From Ruegeria discodermiae (lineage in GTDB: Bacteria > Pseudomonadota > Alphaproteobacteria > Rhodobacterales > Rhodobacteraceae): a DNA stretch of 64,000 bases. Location of the stretch: NCBI RefSeq assembly GCF_030758345.1, contig NZ_JAVAMO010000010.1:1-64000 (forward strand), written 5' to 3'. Of the stretch, positions 42,891 to 53,669 are shown piece by piece. Positions within the stretch are counted from its first letter, which is position 1. Every line of letters begins with the position of its first letter. A program made the position numbers and the translations under genes. The notes below the pieces were generated by a model that searched no databases, was not told where the DNA came from, and worked only from the letters and a program-made list of their open reading frames with translations.

Positions 42891-44351
42891 ATGACCGACC
42901 TGTCTCAATCCTCCGAGCCTGCCGTTTCGGGCAGCGTCTCCTGGCGCGCGTTGCTGACTGGGCCTCATGCCGCTGCGCTGGCGTTGATCTGCCTGTCGGT
43001 CTGGCTGCACTCCGCTGACAGCCTAATGGTCGCAACCATGCTGCCGTCCATCGTGGCCGAGGTTGGTGGTGCCGCATTGGTGGGTTGGTCGGTGTCGCTT
43101 TATGAGATCGGGTCGATCATCGCGGGCAGCGCCAGCGCCCTGCTGACCATGCGTTATGGTTTGCGCAGGCCGATGATCTGCGCCGCATCGCTCTTTGCGG
43201 CGGGCTGCCTCGTCAGCGCGCTCAGCCCGTCCATGCCCTTGGTGCTGATGGGCCGCCTGTTGCAGGGGCTGGGCGGCGGCGGCTTGGTGGCGCTGGGCTT
43301 TGTCGCGGCGGGCGTGATCTTTCCGCGCAGCCATACGGCGCGGGTCATGGCGGCCATTTCGACGCTTTGGGGCGTCTCGGCCTTTATCGGGCCGCTGATC
43401 GCGGCCTTATTCGTGGAATATGCCAACTGGCGTTGGGGATTTGCGTTTTTCGGCCTACAGGCAGTTGCGCTGGCGCTCTGGATCGCGCTGCGGCCGGAAC
43501 CGGAGAACGCGCGCGGCACGGGCGAGGCGGGCCGGTTCCCGCTCAAGCGTCTGGCGCTGCTGTCGGCGGGGATCGTGTTGGTCGCGTCGGCGGGGGTCGA
43601 GATCGGCCCCCTGCGCACCCCCGCGTTGATGGTCGCAGGGCTGGCCTGCCTTGCCACGTTTCTTTGGCTGGACGGGCGCGGCGGTGAGAGCCGGTTGCTG
43701 CCGCGCGCTGCCTTTGACCCGCGCCACCCGACCGGCGCGGCGTTGCTGATGATCCTGTGCCTGTCGATGGCCACGATTGCCATCACCGCTTTTGGCCCCC
43801 TGCTGCTCACCGCGATCCACGATGCCGCGCCTCTTGCGGTGGGCTATATCATCGTCTGCTCTTCGGTTGGTTGGACGCTCACCGCGATCCTGGTCAGCGG
43901 ATCACCCGAGCGCTACGACAGGTTCTTCATTGCGCTGGGCATGGGCCTTGTCTGCCTGAGCATTCCCGGCTTTCTCTATGCGGTGCCGCGGGGCCCGCTC
44001 TGGCTGATCGCGATGATGGCCGCGCTGGAAGGGGGCGGGTTCGGCATGGCCTGGACCTTCATCCTGCGTCGCTGCACCGCGTTGGCCGCGCCGGACGAAG
44101 TGCAGCGCGTTTCGAGCGCTATCCCGACGGTACAGCGCGCAGGCTACGCGCTGGGCGCGGTGGTTATCGGCATGGTGGCGAACGCAACCGGGTTTCTGGA
44201 ATTGCAGCGCGAGGGGAGCGCTGCCACCGTCTCCAACTGGGTCTTTGTCGCCTGCATTCCCTTCGCGATGATCGGGCTTTGGGCGATGGTGATGTTCCTT
44301 CGCGAACGTCCCATGGCGCAGGCCAGAGGCCCGCGCCAGGATGCCGTCTAG
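42891..44351 (+). CDS. MFS drug-efflux-type transporter (DHA2-like)
   Basis: A 486-residue inner-membrane protein with about 14 hydrophobic segments. SLMVATMLPSIVAEVGGAAL, LVGWSVSLYEIGSIIAGSAS and MGRLLQGLGGGGLVALGFVA are the DHA2 signatures (LPxI loop, motif A region, motif C-like glycine run). Such pumps export drugs, dyes or redox-active compounds by proton antiport. GGAG precedes the ATG. The SoxR-like promoter suggests induction by redox-cycling compounds. It is convergent with carB, with only six bases between the stop codons and no terminator seen. Confidence 0.88.
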   Translation: MTDLSQSSEPAVSGSVSWRALLTGPHAAALALICLSVWLHSADSLMVATMLPSIVAEVGGAALVGWSVSLYEIGSIIAGSASALLTMRYGLRRPMICAASLFAAGCLVSALSPSMPLVLMGRLLQGLGGGGLVALGFVAAGVIFPRSHTARVMAAISTLWGVSAFIGPLIAALFVEYANWRWGFAFFGLQAVALALWIALRPEPENARGTGEAGRFPLKRLALLSAGIVLVASAGVEIGPLRTPALMVAGLACLATFLWLDGRGGESRLLPRAAFDPRHPTGAALLMILCLSMATIAITAFGPLLLTAIHDAAPLAVGYIIVCSSVGWTLTAILVSGSPERYDRFFIALGMGLVCLSIPGFLYAVPRGPLWLIAMMAALEGGGFGMAWTFILRRCTALAAPDEVQRVSSAIPTVQRAGYALGAVVIGMVANATGFLELQREGSAATVSNWVFVACIPFAMIGLWAMVMFLRERPMAQARGPRQDAV

Positions 44352-44357
44352 TCGCGA

Positions 44358-47300
44358 TCACATCTGCAGTGATTTCACCTCGACATCGCCGTCCGCTTGC
44401 GCACGGATTGCCAGCGCAGCGGCATATGAGGCGGCAGCGGTGGTGAAATAGGGGATCTTGTCATAAAGCGCGATTGAGCGGATCGACTTGGAATCCTCCA
44501 CCGCTTGCGCGCCTTCGGTCGAGTTCATCACCAGTTGCACGCCACCGTTTTTCATCAGGTCGGTGACGTCCGGGCGGCCTTCATAGACCTTGTTGACCAC
44601 GCCACAGGGCACTTCATGCCCATCCAGCCAGCTTTGGGTGCCGCGGGTAGCAACCAGCGTAAAGCCTTGCTCCACCAGCACTTTCGCGGCCTCCAACATG
44701 TCCGAACCTTTGTCGGCATCCTTGATCGAGATGAAGGCACAGCCCGACGATGGGAGCACCATGCCCGCGCCGATCTGCGCCTTGAGGAAGGCGCGGGGGA
44801 AGTCGCGGTCCCAGCCCATGACCTCGCCGGTCGAGCGCATCTCGGGGCCAAGGATGGTATCGACACCGGGGAAACGGGCAAAGGGCAGCACGGCTTCCTT
44901 CACCGAGAACCACGGCATGTTGGGATCGGCCAGCGTCATCTGGTCGGCGATCTTGGTGTCATCGACATGTTTGTAGGGCGGGCGCATCGGGAAATTCGAC
45001 AGCGGCTCGCCCGCCATCACCCGTGCGGCGATGGAGGCAATGGCGCTGTCGGTGGCCTTGGCCACAAACGGTACGGTGCGCGAGGCGCGCGGGTTGACCT
45101 CAATCAGGTAGATCTCGTTGTCCTTGACGGCGAATTGCACATTCATCAGCCCGATCACATTCAGGGCCTTGGCCAGCTTATGCGCCTGATCCTTGACCTG
45201 TTCGATGATCTCATCCGACAGCGAATAGGGGGGCAGTGAACAGGCGCTGTCGCCCGAATGCACACCAGCCTCTTCGATATGCTGCATGATGCCTGCCACA
45301 TGCACATCCGTCCCGTCGCAGAGCGCATCCACATCCAGTTCCACCGCCCCGGCCAGATAGCTGTCCAGCAACACCGGACTGTCGCCCGAGACCACAACGG
45401 CCTCGCTGATATAGCGCTCAAGCTGCGCCATATCGCGCACGATCTCCATCGCGCGACCGCCCAGCACATACGAGGGGCGAATCACCAGCGGGAAGCCGAT
45501 TTCCTCTGCAATGGCAAGAGCTTGTGCGTCCGTCGAGGCAATGCCGTTGCGGGGCTGCTTCAGACCTAGGTCATTGACCAGTGCCTGGAACCGTTCGCGG
45601 TCTTCAGCCAGGTCAATGGCGTCTGGCGTGGTGCCCAGGATCGGGATGCCCTCAGCCTCCAGCGCATTGGCCAGTTTCAGCGGGGTCTGGCCGCCGAATT
45701 GCACGATCACGCCATGCAGGGTGCCGTTTTCCTGTTCCTTGGTCAGGATTTCCATGACGTGTTCGAAGGTCAGCGGCTCGAAGTACAGACGGTCCGAGGT
45801 GTCGTAGTCGGTGCTGACGGTCTCAGGGTTACAATTGACCATGATGGTTTCATAGCCCGCATCCGTCAGCGCGAAACAGGCGTGGCAGCAGCAATAGTCA
45901 AACTCGATTCCCTGACCAATCCGGTTCGGGCCACCGCCCAGAATAACCACTTTCCTGCGATCCGAGGCGCGCGCCTCGCATTCCACCTCGCCCATCATCG
46001 GGGCTTCGTAGGTGGAGTACATGTAGGGCGTCTGCGCCTCAAACTCGGCGGCGCAGGTGTCGATGCGCTTGAACACCGCCGAAACACCCAGGTTTTGCCG
46101 CGCGCGGCGCACGTTGTTTTCGTCCCGGCCTGTCAGCGCGCCCAGACGGGCATCTGTGAAGCCCAGCATCTTGAGCGAGCGTAACCCGGCCTCGGTCAAC
46201 GGCAACCCGTCGCGCCGGACCTGCGCCTCGGCTTCGACGATTTCGCGGATACGGGCGAGGAACCAAGGGTCGAACTTGGTGACGCCAAAGATTTCATCAT
46301 TGCTCAGCCCGTGCCGCATGGCCTGCGCGATGGTGCGCAACCGGTCGGGCGTCTGCTGGCTGATCGCCTTGATCACGGCGGCCTTGTCATCCGCCTCGTC
46401 CCAGGGACCCACGTTGAGGCCCGGAATGGTGACCTCGTCAAAGCCGGTCAGACCCGATTCCATCGAGGCCAGCGCCTTTTGCATCGATTCGTGGATGGTG
46501 CGGCCAATCGACATCGCCTCACCCACCGATTTCATCGCGGTGGTCAGATAAGGTTCGGAGCCGGGGAATTTCTCAAAGGCGAATTTCGGGATCTTGGTCA
46601 CGACATAGTCGATGGTCGGTTCGAAGCTGGCGGGCGTGACCTTGGTGATATCGTTGTCCAATTCGTCCAGCGTATAGCCCACGGCCAGCTTGGCCGCGAT
46701 CTTGGCAATCGGGAAGCCGGTTGCCTTCGACGCCAGCGCCGAAGAACGGCTGACACGCGGGTTCATCTCGATCACGACCATGCGGCCATCCTCGGGGTTG
46801 ATCGCCCATTGCACGTTCGATCCACCGGTCTCGACGCCGATTTCGCGCAGAACGGCAATCGAGTGGTTGCGCATGATCTGAAATTCTTTGTCGGTCAGCG
46901 TCAGGGCTGGCGCGACGGTAATCGAGTCCCCTGTGTGCACGCCCATGGGATCGACGTTTTCGATGGAGCAGACGATGATGGCATTGTCGGCGGTGTCGCG
47001 CACCACCTCCATCTCGTATTCCTTCCAGCCCAGAAGGCTTTCATCGACGAGGATCTGCCCCACAGGGCTGGCATCCATCCCCGAGCGGCAGATCGCCTCA
47101 TAATCATCGCGGTTATAGGCGACGCCGCCGCCAGTGCCGCCAAGGGTAAAGGCCGGGCGGATGATGGCGGGCAGACCGATTTCCTCAAGCGTTTCCAGGG
47201 CAAGTGCCACGCCTGCTGTCAGGTCTTTGGTGCCATCGGAATCCTTGGGCGCAGTCACGATGGTGGCGCGCGGGTTTTCGATGCCCAGCCGGTCCATCGC

Positions 47301-47702
47301 CTCGCGGAACAGCTTGCGGTCTTCGGCCATTTCGATGGCGTCGCGCTTGGCTCCGATCATCTCGACGCCGAATTCCTCCAGCACGCCCATCTCTTCCAGC
47401 GCCAGTGAGGTGTTCAGCCCGGTCTGCCCGCCCATAGTCGGTAGCAGCGCGTCAGGGCGTTCTTTCTCGATGATCTTGGCGACAATCTCGGGTGTGATCG
47501 GCTCAATATAGGTGGCATCGGCGAGGCCGGGATCGGTCATGATCGTCGCCGGGTTCGAGTTTACCAGAATGACCCGGTAGCCTTCCTCGCGCAGCGCCTT
47601 GCAGGCCTGGGCACCGGAATAGTCGAACTCACAGGCTTGGCCGATGACGATGGGGCCCGCCCCGATGATCATGATCGACTGGATGTCGGTTCTCTTCGGC
47701 AT
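44358..47702 (-). CDS. carB: carbamoyl phosphate synthase large subunit
   Basis: A 1114-residue enzyme that makes carbamoyl phosphate from bicarbonate, ammonia and 2 ATP for arginine and pyrimidine synthesis. The N-terminus [20 protein letters not shown] is diagnostic. Two ATP-grasp halves follow: the first with [11 protein letters not shown] and [18 protein letters not shown], the second with [10 protein letters not shown] and [15 protein letters not shown]; the C-terminal MGS-like regulatory domain starts near residue 975. The start at 47702 gives the usual first residues. carA is not in the window. Divergent from pabB. Confidence 0.99.
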   Translation of the reverse strand: MPKRTDIQSIMIIGAGPIVIGQACEFDYSGAQACKALREEGYRVILVNSNPATIMTDPGLADATYIEPITPEIVAKIIEKERPDALLPTMGGQTGLNTSLALEEMGVLEEFGVEMIGAKRDAIEMAEDRKLFREAMDRLGIENPRATIVTAPKDSDGTKDLTAGVALALETLEEIGLPAIIRPAFTLGGTGGGVAYNRDDYEAICRSGMDASPVGQILVDESLLGWKEYEMEVVRDTADNAIIVCSIENVDPMGVHTGDSITVAPALTLTDKEFQIMRNHSIAVLREIGVETGGSNVQWAINPEDGRMVVIEMNPRVSRSSALASKATGFPIAKIAAKLAVGYTLDELDNDITKVTPASFEPTIDYVVTKIPKFAFEKFPGSEPYLTTAMKSVGEAMSIGRTIHESMQKALASMESGLTGFDEVTIPGLNVGPWDEADDKAAVIKAISQQTPDRLRTIAQAMRHGLSNDEIFGVTKFDPWFLARIREIVEAEAQVRRDGLPLTEAGLRSLKMLGFTDARLGALTGRDENNVRRARQNLGVSAVFKRIDTCAAEFEAQTPYMYSTYEAPMMGEVECEARASDRRKVVILGGGPNRIGQGIEFDYCCCHACFALTDAGYETIMVNCNPETVSTDYDTSDRLYFEPLTFEHVMEILTKEQENGTLHGVIVQFGGQTPLKLANALEAEGIPILGTTPDAIDLAEDRERFQALVNDLGLKQPRNGIASTDAQALAIAEEIGFPLVIRPSYVLGGRAMEIVRDMAQLERYISEAVVVSGDSPVLLDSYLAGAVELDVDALCDGTDVHVAGIMQHIEEAGVHSGDSACSLPPYSLSDEIIEQVKDQAHKLAKALNVIGLMNVQFAVKDNEIYLIEVNPRASRTVPFVAKATDSAIASIAARVMAGEPLSNFPMRPPYKHVDDTKIADQMTLADPNMPWFSVKEAVLPFARFPGVDTILGPEMRSTGEVMGWDRDFPRAFLKAQIGAGMVLPSSGCAFISIKDADKGSDMLEAAKVLVEQGFTLVATRGTQSWLDGHEVPCGVVNKVYEGRPDVTDLMKNGGVQLVMNSTEGAQAVEDSKSIRSIALYDKIPYFTTAAASYAAALAIRAQADGDVEVKSLQM

Positions 47703-47785
47703 GGCCCAAACCCCTGTGATGTCGCGAGTCAACGGGCACACCCCTGCGCCCAAATTGTCCTGCGTTATAGGGAGCGCGCGAAAAG

Positions 47786-49006
47786 GTGCAAGGGGTATCG
47801 GAAACCATCAACAACCTGCCGCTTTCCCCCTTCCAGTTTTCTGTGGTTGCTCTATATCCGAAGCCTTCTGACACGGGGCTGGATGTGGACATACGCTTTG
47901 ATCAGGGTCCGGCGGGTCCGGGCACAGCGTTTACTTCTGCCGATGAGGTGATCCGCGCGGATGTGGCGGCGGATGTGCCAGCGACATTGGCACGCATCGA
48001 TGCCGCGCGCGCCTCAGGCAAATGGCTGGCGGGCTATGCCAGCTATGAGTTGGGTTATGTGCTGGAGCCCCGGCTTGCACCGCTGCTGCCCGAAGGCAGG
48101 CGGCTGCCGCTTTTGTGCTTTGGCGTCTATGACGCGCCCGAGGTGCAGGATGCGCAGATGCCCGGTGCCGCGCTCTCGCAACCAAAGCCGCGCTGGGACG
48201 AGGCCCGCTATTTGCGGGCCTTTGACCGCGTGCATGAGGCGATCGGGGCTGGCGACATCTATCAGGCCAATCTGACCTTTCCAATCGATCTGGATATCGA
48301 GGGCGAAGCGGCCCCGCTGTACTCGGCGCTTTGCGGCGTGCAACCGGTTCTGCACGGCGCGCTTGTGACACAGGAAGGCTTGCCCGATCTGCTCAGCCGC
48401 TCGCCGGAGTTGTTTTTCCGCACGGATGAAGATGGTGTTATCGAAACCCGCCCGATGAAAGGCACCCAACCCCGCAGCGTCGATCCCGAAGAGGATGAGC
48501 GCAGCCGCGTGTTTCTGGCCGGTGATGCCAAGAACCGGGCTGAGAACCTGATGATCGTGGACCTGTTGCGCAACGACATCAGCCGGGTCTCGGTACCCAG
48601 CACGGTGAAGGTGCCCGAGCTGTTTCATGTCGAATCCTATGCAACGGTGCATCAGATGACGTCGCTGGTGCGGGCACAGCTACAGCCCCGCACGCAATTG
48701 TCGGACATCCTGCGCGCGCTCTTTCCCTGCGGCTCGATCACCGGAGCGCCCAAGATCAAGGCGATGGAAATTCTGCGCAATCTGGAACCCTGGCCGCGTG
48801 ACATCTATTGCGGCAGCATTGGCTGGGCCGCGCCGGACGGGCGGTCGGAGTTCAATGTGGCGATCCGCACATTGATGGTCGAGGAAGGCGCGGCAACCCT
48901 GAATGTGGGCGGCGGTGTGGTCTGGGACAGCACCAGCGCCTCGGAATATGAGGAGGCGCTATGGAAAGCCCGCTTCGCCACCCAACTGAGCCTGATTTCC
49001 GCCTGA
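47786..49006 (+). CDS. pabB: aminodeoxychorismate synthase component I
   Basis: A 406-residue chorismate-binding enzyme that aminates chorismate to aminodeoxychorismate for folate. [28 protein letters not shown] with the catalytic Lys of the PIKGT-type motif, [12 protein letters not shown], and [17 protein letters not shown] are all present. The start is a GTG at 47786 with GGAG about 11 bases upstream; it is the weakest part of the call. It overlaps the next gene, a putative lyase, by 46 bases, so the two steps of 4-aminobenzoate synthesis are coupled. Confidence 0.93.
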   Translation: MQGVSETINNLPLSPFQFSVVALYPKPSDTGLDVDIRFDQGPAGPGTAFTSADEVIRADVAADVPATLARIDAARASGKWLAGYASYELGYVLEPRLAPLLPEGRRLPLLCFGVYDAPEVQDAQMPGAALSQPKPRWDEARYLRAFDRVHEAIGAGDIYQANLTFPIDLDIEGEAAPLYSALCGVQPVLHGALVTQEGLPDLLSRSPELFFRTDEDGVIETRPMKGTQPRSVDPEEDERSRVFLAGDAKNRAENLMIVDLLRNDISRVSVPSTVKVPELFHVESYATVHQMTSLVRAQLQPRTQLSDILRALFPCGSITGAPKIKAMEILRNLEPWPRDIYCGSIGWAAPDGRSEFNVAIRTLMVEEGAATLNVGGGVVWDSTSASEYEEALWKARFATQLSLISA

Positions 49007-49611
49007 TTGAAACGCTGGGCATCGACCCTGCGCGTGGCTTTGTCCGGCTGGACCAGCACCTGGATCGTATGGCGCACTCGGCGCGGGTACTGGGCATTTC
49101 TTTCGATCGAGCCGCCGCGGTCTCCTGCCTGAATGGGGCGGAGGGCGACGCGCTTTTGCGTTGCCGATTGACGCTGGATGCAAGCGGCGCATTTGCTCTG
49201 GCCACCGGCGCGCTGACGCCATCGCCTGCGCTGTGGCGCGTGGCGATTGCACAAGAGCGCCTGAACCCGGATGACCCTTGGCTGCGCCACAAGACAACCC
49301 GGCGTGCGCTTTATGACACCGCCCGCGCGGCCTTGCCCGGCGGTGTGGACGAATGGCTATTCCTGAACACAAAGGGTGAACTCTGCGAAGGCACCATCAC
49401 CAATCTGTTCGTCACCCGTGAAACAGGTGAGGTGATCACCCCTCCGCTCTCCTGCGGCTTGCTGCCCGGCATTCTGCGGCAGGAAATGCTGATGCAAGGC
49501 GCTGCAAGCGAACAGATCGTCACCCTTGACGATCTGCGCTGGGCTCGGCTCATATCGATGGGTAATTCCCTGCGGGGGCTGATCCAGGTGGAGCTGGTTG
49601 AGAGTGTTTAG
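48961..49611 (+). CDS. pabC: aminotransferase class IV, probable aminodeoxychorismate lyase
   Basis: A 216-residue PLP enzyme, on the short side for the class IV fold. [20 protein letters not shown], the Lys in LRHKTTRRALYD as likely PLP anchor, and EWLFLNTKGELCEGTITNLF with the conserved Glu are seen. Coupled by a long overlap to pabB, it most likely releases pyruvate from aminodeoxychorismate to give 4-aminobenzoate. The length and start (ATG at 48961) are fixed by the overlap with pabB. Confidence 0.85.
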   Translation: MESPLRHPTEPDFRLIETLGIDPARGFVRLDQHLDRMAHSARVLGISFDRAAAVSCLNGAEGDALLRCRLTLDASGAFALATGALTPSPALWRVAIAQERLNPDDPWLRHKTTRRALYDTARAALPGGVDEWLFLNTKGELCEGTITNLFVTRETGEVITPPLSCGLLPGILRQEMLMQGAASEQIVTLDDLRWARLISMGNSLRGLIQVELVESV

Positions 49612-50272
49612 TGATCTGTCCCTCTACAACGCGCCAAGCGACCGAAGACTGAAGCTAGAGTTTGTCTTGTTCTATCTGGCCGCTCCTGTGTTCATTGCCG
49701 TGTTCCTGCCGCCCACCATGATGTTCCAGGCGCTTTTTGCCTTCACCGGGCTGGGGCTGGCGCTGTTGCATTTCACCCCGGATTTCCGCTGGGCCGAGCT
49801 GCGCTATGGCTGGCGTGACTGGGCCTGGCGCGAACTGGCCCTTTTTGCGATCCTGATGCTGGTACTCTGCGTGGCGTTGATCTACCTGCTGCGACCCGAG
49901 GCCGCGTTCTTTCTGCTGCGCCAGCGCCCGGAACTGCTTGCCTTCATCTGGATCGGGTATCCGCTGGTCTCTGCCCTGCCACAGGAATTGCTGTTTCGTC
50001 CGCTGTTCTTCCGCCGCTACGGCGCGATCCTGCCACAGGGACAAAGGGCCGATATTCTGAACGCGGCGATATTCTCGTTTGCGCATCTAATGTATTGGAG
50101 CTGGCTGGTCGCGCTGATGACCTTTGCCGGAGGGCTGCTGTTCTCCTGGGCCTATCGCCAGCGCGGCGCGTTTGTCTATGCGGTGCTGCTGCACGCTGTT
50201 GCCGGAAACATCCTCTTTGCGGTCGGAATGGGCGTCTATTTCTATTCTGGAAACGTGGTGCGACCGTTTTGA
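49598..50272 (+). CDS. CPBP-family intramembrane protease homolog
   Basis: A 224-residue protein with about six to eight membrane segments. The CPBP (Abi/CAAX) motifs are SALPQELLFRPLFFRRYG, FSFAHLMYW and LLHAVAGN. The first motif is normally EExxxR; here the first Glu is Gln (QELLFR), which also occurs in a subgroup of the family and may change or weaken catalysis. The start is TTG at 49598 or GTG at 49604, overlapping the end of pabC, with GGTGGAG upstream. Target unknown. Confidence 0.82.
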   Translation: MRVFSDLSLYNAPSDRRLKLEFVLFYLAAPVFIAVFLPPTMMFQALFAFTGLGLALLHFTPDFRWAELRYGWRDWAWRELALFAILMLVLCVALIYLLRPEAAFFLLRQRPELLAFIWIGYPLVSALPQELLFRPLFFRRYGAILPQGQRADILNAAIFSFAHLMYWSWLVALMTFAGGLLFSWAYRQRGAFVYAVLLHAVAGNILFAVGMGVYFYSGNVVRPF

Positions 50273-50359
50273 GCCTGTTCCGTCCCGTGCTCCCTTGACT
50301 TCCCGCGCGTGCCGGGGTGTATCGGCGCGACATTTTACGCGCCCGAAGGGATATCACCG

Positions 50360-52135
50360 ATGCATGTCTATCGCAGCCACACCTGCAACGACCTGACCGC
50401 CGCCAATGTGGGCGAGACCGTCCGCCTGTCCGGCTGGGTGCATCGGGTACGAGATCACGGCGGGCTGCTCTTCATCGATTTGCGCGACCATTACGGTGTG
50501 ACGCAGGTCATGGCCGACCCCGACAGTCCGGTCTTTTCTGAGATCGAAAAGGTCCGGTCCGAATGGTGCATCCGCATCGACGGCAATGTGAAAGCGCGCG
50601 ACGAAAGCCTGATCAACTCCAAGATCGCCACCGGCGAGATCGAGGTGTTCATCCGCGATATCGAAGTGCTGGGCGACGCGGGTGAGTTGCCGCTGATGGT
50701 GTTCGGCGATCAGGAATATCCCGAGGAAACCCGCCTGCGCTATCGCTATCTGGACCTGCGCCGTGAGGCGATGCAGCGCAATATGACCCTGCGCTCGGAT
50801 GTTGTGGCCTCGATGCGCCGCCGGATGTGGGACAAGGGGTTCCGCGAATACCAGACGCCGATTATCACCGCATCCAGCCCCGAGGGCGCACGCGACTTCC
50901 TCGTGCCCTCGCGCCTGCATCCGGGCAAGTTCTACGCCCTGCCGCAGGCGCCGCAGCAGTTCAAGCAGTTGATCATGGTGTCTGGCTTCGACAAGTATTT
51001 CCAGATCGCGCCCTGTTTCCGCGACGAGGACCCGCGCGCCGACCGTTCGCCCACCGACTTCTACCAGCTCGACCTTGAGATGTCCTTCGTCGAACAGCAG
51101 GACGTGTTCGATACGATCCAGCCGGTTTTGCAGGGCGTCTTCGAGGAATTCGGCGGCGGTCGCAAGGTCGATCAGGACTGGCCGCAGATCAGCTATCGCG
51201 ATGCGGCGCTCTGGTATGGCACCGACAAGCCCGACTTGCGCAACCCAATCAAGATGCAGGACTGCTCGGACCATTTCCGGGGCTCGGGCTTTGCCATCTT
51301 TGCCAAGCTGCTGGAACAGGACGGCACCGAAATCCGCGCCATTCCCGCGCCGACGGGCGGCAGCCGCAAATTCTGCGACCGGATGAACAAGTTTGCCCAG
51401 CAAGAGGGCCTGCCGGGCATGGGTTACATCTTCTGGCGCGATCAGGGCGAGGGAATGGAAGCGGCAGGACCGCTGGCAAAAAACATCGGTCCCGAGCGCA
51501 CCGAAGCCATCCGTGAGCAACTGGGTCTGAGTGTGGGAGACGCGGCTTTCTTCCTGGGTGGCAAGCCGAAAGCCTTTGAAAAGGTTGCAGGCAAGGCGCG
51601 CGACGTGATTGGCGCCGAACTGGGCCTGACTGATCAGGACCGTTTCGCCTTTGCCTGGATCGTCGATTTCCCGATCTACGAACAGGACGAGGAAACCGGC
51701 AAGATCGACTTCGAACATAACCCGTTCTCCATGCCCCAGGGCGGCATAGCGGCGCTGGAGGGTGATCCGCTCAAGGTGCTGGGCTACCAGTATGACCTGT
51801 CCTGCAACGGCTACGAGCTGGTCTCGGGCGCGATCCGGAACCACAAGCCCGAGATCATGTTCAAGGCCTTCGAGATCGCGGGGTATGGCAAGGACGAGGT
51901 GGAAAAACGCTTTGGCGGCATGGTCAACGCCTTTCAGTACGGCGCGCCGCCCCATGGCGGCTGCGCGGCGGGCATCGACCGGATTGTGATGCTACTGGCG
52001 GACACGGCGAATATCCGCGAGGTCATCATGTTCCCGATGAACCAGCGCGCCGAAGACCTGATGATGGCGGCCCCCTCCGAGCCCAGCAGCGACCAGTTGA
52101 TGGAGCTGGGCCTGCGCGTTATTCCGCAGGATTAA
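50360..52135 (+). CDS. aspS: aspartyl-tRNA synthetase
   Basis: A 591-residue class II synthetase. It begins with an anticodon-binding OB domain ([20 protein letters not shown]), then the class II motifs: [20 protein letters not shown] (motif 1 region), [18 protein letters not shown] (motif 2) and [16 protein letters not shown] (motif 3); the bacterial GAD insert lies between about residues 290 and 420. Length is normal for bacterial AspRS. As in many alphaproteobacteria without asparagine synthetase routes it may also charge tRNA-Asn, which the sequence alone cannot settle. The start at 50360 follows GAAGGG. Confidence 0.98.
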   Translation: MHVYRSHTCNDLTAANVGETVRLSGWVHRVRDHGGLLFIDLRDHYGVTQVMADPDSPVFSEIEKVRSEWCIRIDGNVKARDESLINSKIATGEIEVFIRDIEVLGDAGELPLMVFGDQEYPEETRLRYRYLDLRREAMQRNMTLRSDVVASMRRRMWDKGFREYQTPIITASSPEGARDFLVPSRLHPGKFYALPQAPQQFKQLIMVSGFDKYFQIAPCFRDEDPRADRSPTDFYQLDLEMSFVEQQDVFDTIQPVLQGVFEEFGGGRKVDQDWPQISYRDAALWYGTDKPDLRNPIKMQDCSDHFRGSGFAIFAKLLEQDGTEIRAIPAPTGGSRKFCDRMNKFAQQEGLPGMGYIFWRDQGEGMEAAGPLAKNIGPERTEAIREQLGLSVGDAAFFLGGKPKAFEKVAGKARDVIGAELGLTDQDRFAFAWIVDFPIYEQDEETGKIDFEHNPFSMPQGGIAALEGDPLKVLGYQYDLSCNGYELVSGAIRNHKPEIMFKAFEIAGYGKDEVEKRFGGMVNAFQYGAPPHGGCAAGIDRIVMLLADTANIREVIMFPMNQRAEDLMMAAPSEPSSDQLMELGLRVIPQD

Positions 52136-52274
52136 GCCTGGCCCATTCGCAAATATTTGCCGGCGCGCGACGGAATCCGCGCCGATCTGCGTTTAATGGT
52201 CTCAAGAGCGTGATTTCGGTGGTCCGGGCCTCTATGCTAAGTCTCGGGCGATCCTGGAACTGAGGAGGGTAGAG

Positions 52275-53657
52275 GTGCGCTATTCCCCGGAATTGGCGGC
52301 GATCCGGTTTGGGTGCGGGTTGTCTCCTGCTTTGCCTCCGCCACGGTCGGTCAGCGATTTGCTGGACGGGCTGATCGGACCCGATGAGATGGCCCGAACC
52401 TATCCGATCGAGCTGTTTGACCGGTACCAGAACCGGTTGATCGACCTTACCGCCCTCTGGAAAGCGCATCGCAAAGCCAAAGAGCGCGAGGCAAAGGGCC
52501 AGCTGCGTGACCAGATAGATGCGGTCCGAGATCAGGCGCGGCGCGACGCGTCGATCTGGTTTGCCCATACGCTGATGCGCTGGATCGATACGCAGAGCGG
52601 CCTGCGCGAACGGCTGGCATTTTTCTGGGCCGACCATTTCACCGCGCTTGGCAAGAGCGGTGCGATCCGCTATTCTGGCCTGCCTTATGTGGAACAGGCG
52701 ATCCGTCCCAATATGACCGGGTATTTCTCGGATTTGCTGATCTCCGTCACCACCCATCCGCTGATGCTGCAATATCTCGATCAGGCCTATTCGATCGGCC
52801 CCGGCAGTCCTATTGCCCGGAAAAAGCCGGGCAGGGGGCTGAACGAAAACCTCGCGCGCGAGGTACTGGAACTGCACACGATGGGCGTCGATGGCGCCTA
52901 TACACAGTCCGATATCCGCGCCCTGGCCGAACTTTTCGCCGGGTTGAGCTATGATTGGGCGGGTGGTTTCCGCTATCGGGCCGACTTTGCGCAACCCGGG
53001 GGCGAGACGGTTCTAGGCCAGTCTTACGGGGGTAAGAAAGCGTCGCTGTCACCGGTGTTGGAGTTCCTGCGCGATCTGTCGGTCCATCCCGATACCGCCC
53101 GCCATATTGCCCGCAAGCTGGTGGTACATTTCGTTTCGGACACGCCCGATCCCGATCTGGTCGCGCATGTGGCGCGGCGCTATCGTGAAAGCAATGGTCA
53201 TCTGCTGACGGTCTATGGTGCTCTGCTCGAACACCCCGGGGCCTGGCAATCCGAGTTGATGAATGTGAAACCCCCTGCCGATTTTGTGGCGTCTGCCTGC
53301 CGTGCGCTCAATGTGCGCCCCGATCGGCTTGATCTGGACCGCCCGGGCCGGTTGCGTCGGCGGCTCGTTCACCCGATGGCCGGGATGGGGCAACGCTGGA
53401 TGGCGCCCGAGGGGCCGGATGGCTGGCCCGAGGAGGACGCCGCCTGGATCACGCCGCAGGGTTTGGCGAGCCGAATCTCATGGGCCATGACCCGGCCCCG
53501 GCAGTTGGTCGGCGACCTGCCCGACCCGAGGCGGTTTCAGTGGGATGCGCTGGGCTCTTATGCGCCCGCATCGGTGCAGTTTGCGGCGCAGGCCGCGGAA
53601 ACGCGGGCCGAAGGGATCGGTCTGGTGTTGGCATCGCCAACGTTCCAGCGGCGATAG
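52275..53657 (+). CDS. DUF1800 family protein
   Basis: A 460-residue protein. RERLAFFWADHFTALGKSGA, NENLAREVLELHTMGVDGAY and TARHIARKLVVHFVSD are the DUF1800 signature, with a run of conserved Asp/His/Glu that suggests a metal site. The start is a GTG at 52275 with AGGAGG. Family members are found beside DUF1501 proteins, as here (12 bases downstream), and are proposed to act together in the envelope; the reaction is unknown. No signal peptide is seen. Confidence 0.88.
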   Translation: MRYSPELAAIRFGCGLSPALPPPRSVSDLLDGLIGPDEMARTYPIELFDRYQNRLIDLTALWKAHRKAKEREAKGQLRDQIDAVRDQARRDASIWFAHTLMRWIDTQSGLRERLAFFWADHFTALGKSGAIRYSGLPYVEQAIRPNMTGYFSDLLISVTTHPLMLQYLDQAYSIGPGSPIARKKPGRGLNENLAREVLELHTMGVDGAYTQSDIRALAELFAGLSYDWAGGFRYRADFAQPGGETVLGQSYGGKKASLSPVLEFLRDLSVHPDTARHIARKLVVHFVSDTPDPDLVAHVARRYRESNGHLLTVYGALLEHPGAWQSELMNVKPPADFVASACRALNVRPDRLDLDRPGRLRRRLVHPMAGMGQRWMAPEGPDGWPEEDAAWITPQGLASRISWAMTRPRQLVGDLPDPRRFQWDALGSYAPASVQFAAQAAETRAEGIGLVLASPTFQRR

Positions 53658-53669
53658 AAGGGGAACGCG

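Noticed and set aside
50354-51955. A 533-codon open frame on the minus strand
   Set aside because: Antisense of aspS; no start signal and no recognisable domain.
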